This document shows positions 62,668 through 64,000 of a DNA stretch of 64,000 bases, piece by piece. The stretch is from Romboutsia timonensis (GTDB lineage Bacteria > Bacillota > Clostridia > Peptostreptococcales > Peptostreptococcaceae): NCBI RefSeq assembly GCF_900106845.1, contig NZ_LT629850.1, positions 364,747 through 428,746 on the forward strand. Reading direction: 5' to 3'. The position numbers and the translations under genes were made by a program. The notes below the pieces were generated by a model. It did not search any database and was not told the DNA's origin. It was given only the letters and a program-made list of their open reading frames with translations. How positions within the stretch are numbered: the first letter of the stretch is position 1; every line of letters starts with the position of its first letter.

Positions 62668-63714
62668 ATGAATATAAATAAAAAAAAGTTAGGTATAATA
62701 GGTGCTATTTCTATTATATCAGTAATATTGATATCGGTATTTATATTTACACAAATAGGTCCATATGATAAAAATAACAAAAAAGGTATAGTAGTTGAAA
62801 TACCACAAGGGGCAACAACAAGTACTATATCAGATATTTTATATAAAAATAAATTAATAAAAAATAAAACAATGTTTAAAATATCTGTAAAACTAAGCAA
62901 TAAAGCACAGCATTTTAAAGCAGGTAAATATTTATTTAATCAAACCTATTCAAATAAAGAAATAATTGAAGATATATCATCTGGTAAAATATACAATGAT
63001 GGAATAAAAATAACTATTCCAGAGGGATCTACTTCTAAAGAAATTGTTTCAATTCTTGTAGGACAAAAGTTAGGTAATGAAGAATCTTATGAAAAACTAA
63101 TATCAAATCCTAAGGAATTTTATAATCAATTTAAATTTCTAAAGGAAGAAGATATAACTTCATTAGAAGGATTTTTATATCCATCAACATATTATTTTGA
63201 TGAAAATGCATCTGAAAAGGAAGTATTAAGCGTAATGTTAAGTCAGTTTAATAAAGTATATACTGACAAGCTAAGAGATAGACAAAAAGAATTGAAAATG
63301 ACAATAGAACAAGTTGTAAATTTAGCATCTATAGTTGAAAAGGAAGCAGTACTAGATGAGGATAGGCCTATAATTGCTAGTGTATTTTATAATAGGCTAA
63401 AGATAGGAATGCCTCTTCAATCAGATGCAACTATACAGTATATATTTAAAGAAAGAAAAAAAATAGTAACATACAAGGATTTAGAAATAGATTCTCCATA
63501 TAATAGTTATAAAAATAAAGGTCTTCCTCCTACACCAATAGCAAGTCCAGGGATAAAGTCAATAGAGGCAACATTATATCCTGAAAAAACTGAATATTTA
63601 TATTTTGTAGCTAAGATGGATGGTGGAAATAATTATAGTACAAACTATGAAGATCATTTAAAATATGTAAAAGAATATAAAGATGAAAGAGATAGATTAA
63701 ATAAAGAAAAATAA
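62668..63714 (+). CDS. mltG: Endolytic transglycosylase MltG
   Basis: MltG (YceG) cuts new glycan strands and sets their length. It has one N-terminal membrane segment (about 7-28), a LysM-like part and the catalytic domain with the Glu in LASIVEKEAVLDEDRPIIASVFYNRL and the LPPTPIASPG segment. It has 348 residues. It has its own promoter and is followed by trmR after about 100 bases. Confidence 0.95.
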   Translation: MNINKKKLGIIGAISIISVILISVFIFTQIGPYDKNNKKGIVVEIPQGATTSTISDILYKNKLIKNKTMFKISVKLSNKAQHFKAGKYLFNQTYSNKEIIEDISSGKIYNDGIKITIPEGSTSKEIVSILVGQKLGNEESYEKLISNPKEFYNQFKFLKEEDITSLEGFLYPSTYYFDENASEKEVLSVMLSQFNKVYTDKLRDRQKELKMTIEQVVNLASIVEKEAVLDEDRPIIASVFYNRLKIGMPLQSDATIQYIFKERKKIVTYKDLEIDSPYNSYKNKGLPPTPIASPGIKSIEATLYPEKTEYLYFVAKMDGGNNYSTNYEDHLKYVKEYKDERDRLNKEK

Positions 63715-63741
63715 AATTAAGGGTTATTATTTGAGGTTTAA

Positions 63742-63784
63742 AATATGGATTATGTCTTAAAATATTAAGATGTAATCCTATATT
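63742..63784 (+). promoter_or_regulatory. Long hairpin between mltG and trmR
   Basis: Bases 63742-63760 pair with 63765-63784 (19 pairs with two G-T pairs and one bulged A) over a 4-base loop. No T tract follows, so it is not a standard terminator; it lies about 30 bases before the trmR start. Confidence 0.5.
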
Positions 63785-63815
63785 AATGTTATTACTACTG
63801 TAAGGAGTGGATTTA

Positions 63816-64000
63816 ATGAGTAATATAGTAAATAATTTAGTAGAAGATTATATAAGAACTACATTAAAAGAAAAAGATGGGTTATTAAGAGAATTAGAAG
63901 AATATGCAAATGAGCATAATGTACCTATAGTTCATAAAGAAGTATCTGAACTTTTAAAGGTGCTATTAAAAATTCAAAAGCCAAAAAGAATATTAGAAGT
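63816..64000 (+). CDS. trmR: O-methyltransferase, TrmR type (partial, runs off the window)
   Basis: Only the first 61 codons are in the window. They read MSNIVNNLVEDYIRTTLKE and continue to KVLLKIQKPKRILE, the helix and first strand before the SAM-binding loop of class I O-methyltransferases (YrrM type). TrmR methylates 5-hydroxyuridine at tRNA position 34 in Bacillus. AAGGAG lies 8 bases before the ATG. The mltG-trmR order is the one in Bacillus, which supports the call. Confidence 0.75.
   Translation, partial: MSNIVNNLVEDYIRTTLKEKDGLLRELEEYANEHNVPIVHKEVSELLKVLLKIQKPKRILE

Noticed and set aside
1-64000. CRISPR array, prophage or defence island
   Set aside because: No regularly spaced repeats, phage structural genes, or restriction or toxin genes are visible; nearly all genes are core functions.

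Overview
The window is a 64 kb chromosomal core segment of an AT-rich, endospore-forming, anaerobic-type Firmicute. Gene content and order (spoIIIA operon, spoIVB-spo0A, ylbJ, spoVM, spoIIM, the PrkC/PrpC cluster, a SteA/MctB-like pair, and a TsaD-like gene between nusB and xseA) fit the Peptostreptococcaceae, in the neighbourhood of Clostridioides, Paraclostridium, Romboutsia or Terrisporobacter. This placement comes from remembered gene order and codon usage; no search was run. There is no prophage, insertion sequence, CRISPR array, rRNA or tRNA in the window.

Layout. (1) 1-1325: an interspersed repeat and a BMP-type nucleoside-binding lipoprotein. (2) 1427-3202: rqcH, on the minus strand. 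(3) 3364-20080: a long plus-strand housekeeping run for lysine/cell-wall precursors (dapF), RNA and nucleotide functions (yicC, gmk, rpoZ), CoA (coaBC), replication restart (priA), translation start and end (def, fmt), RNA modification (rsmB, rlmN), Ser/Thr signalling (prpC, prkC), ribosome assembly (rsgA) and rpe-thiN. (4) 20188-21590: a flavodoxin, two small genes (a 50-residue membrane protein and spoVM, 26 residues) and convergent rpmB. (5) 21960-27741: Asp23, fakA, recG, rsmD, coaD and a coiled-coil protein. (6) 27755-30306: ylbJ and tmcAL on the minus strand. (7) 30589-33842: ackA, then DUF177-rpmF-plsX. (8) 34201-39311: the complete eight-gene spoIIIA operon behind a sigma-E-like promoter. 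(9) 39441-48833: Asp23, nusB, TsaD-like, xseAB, ispA, a PAP2-like protein, dxs, tlyA and recN. (10) 48907-50887: spoIVB and spo0A, with a sigma-H-like promoter and a 0A box. (11) 51002-57572: cca, then a cell-envelope or division cluster (steA, MctB-like, GT2, MraY-like transferase, DUF3866, Nudix). (12) 57628-64000: spoIIM, a XerD homologue with an eroded active site, the nucleoside-salvage genes deoB-punA-pdp, mltG and the start of trmR.

Sporulation genes recur through the window. They cover the master regulator (spo0A), engulfment (spoIIM), the mother-cell to forespore channel (spoIIIAA-AH), sigma-K checkpoint signalling (spoIVB), coat and cortex assembly (spoVM, ylbJ). 

The most notable observations are: a XerD-family protein in which three conserved active-site positions are substituted (Arg-I to Lys, His-II to Ser, His/Trp-III to Asn) while Arg-II and Tyr are kept; a perfect inverted repeat that would hide the spoIIM ribosome-binding site in read-through RNA, with a sigma-E-like promoter placed so that its own transcript escapes this; an interspersed repeat present twice; several unexplained palindromes near promoters; and the absence of argR between tlyA and recN.
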